Shown: positions 63,877 through 64,000 of the stretch, piece after piece
How positions within the stretch are numbered: the stretch's first letter is position 1
Layout of the letters: each line of letters begins with the position of its first letter
Assembly: GCF_905475465.1 (NCBI RefSeq)
Contig: NC_062256.1
Coordinates: 5,341,662-5,405,661, forward strand
DNA from: Pieris napi
Lineage: Eukaryota > Arthropoda > Insecta > Lepidoptera > Pieridae
DNA: 64,000 nt
Reading direction: 5' to 3'
Notes under the pieces: generated by a model
Database searches by the model: none
What the model was told of the DNA's origin: nothing
The model's input: only the letters and a program-made list of their open reading frames with translations
Program-made: the position numbers and the translations under genes

Positions 63877-64000
63877 TCAAGTCAAGTCTAATCATTTATT
63901 TCAATTAGACCACCTAAAACGGCACTTTTGAACGGCAAATAAAATATAAAGATGATTCTAGTTGCCGCATCCAAATGGTACTTTCGTGTGGAGAATAATG
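63877..64000 (-). mobile_element. RTE-like LINE 3' end, cut by the window edge
   Basis: AGTCAAGTCAAGTC tail, then TTTCAATTAGACCACCTAAA, GGCACTTTTGAACG, GATGATTCTAGTTGCC and TTTCGTGTGGAG. The inverse of 45985-46138. It continues past the right edge. Confidence 0.8.

Overview
This AT-rich window is nuclear DNA of a lepidopteran insect (moth or butterfly). The evidence is a mosaic of repeat families typical of Lepidoptera: Helitron-type elements ending in CTAG|T, tRNA-derived SINEs, RTE/R1/jockey-like LINE pieces, hAT and PIF/Harbinger MITEs. There are also two ordinary host genes. The species cannot be named from the sequence alone.

Left part (1-11066), accessory DNA: a 121-bp satellite array that runs off the left edge; a 5'-truncated LINE with an open reverse-transcriptase fragment; an intact 624-residue BED-finger hAT transposase gene; then a complete but internally deleted and frameshifted Gypsy-type LTR retrotransposon on the minus strand. 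Its two 278-bp LTRs read as identical and it is flanked by ATAT.

Middle (13521-51585): one host gene fills it. I reconstructed a 15-exon minus-strand gene for gamma-tubulin complex component 2 (GCP2; Drosophila Grip84, human TUBGCP2). Every junction has GT/AG and the phases close into an 818-codon frame with stop. Its exon 12-exon 13 intron is about 23.5 kb. Inside it, on the opposite strand, lies a complete second gene: a 949-residue TRPA channel, painless, encoded in a single coding exon (37448-40297). A six-codon upstream ORF overlaps the painless start codon as ATGA. A GC-richer promoter-like stretch at about 20362-20520 is a candidate upstream exon or promoter for painless.

The Grip84 introns are packed with transposable elements, many nested: an R1-like LINE inside a Helitron with a 14-bp target duplication, a Harbinger-like MITE inside a SINE, a hAT MITE inside a SINE tRNA head, and a hairpin-ended element inside a Helitron. 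Four copies of that hairpin-ended family (starting near TGTGCGTGTAC, with GAAGTGAAACTTC at both ends) sit in Grip84 introns.

Right part (51586-64000): no recognisable host gene. It holds Helitron-like pieces, a hAT relic that keeps the end of its transposase and a perfect 8-bp target duplication, foldback MITEs, a 599-bp TIR element flanked by TA, and an RTE-type tail at the right edge. I found no CRISPR array, operon, rRNA or functional tRNA, as expected for an animal nuclear genome.
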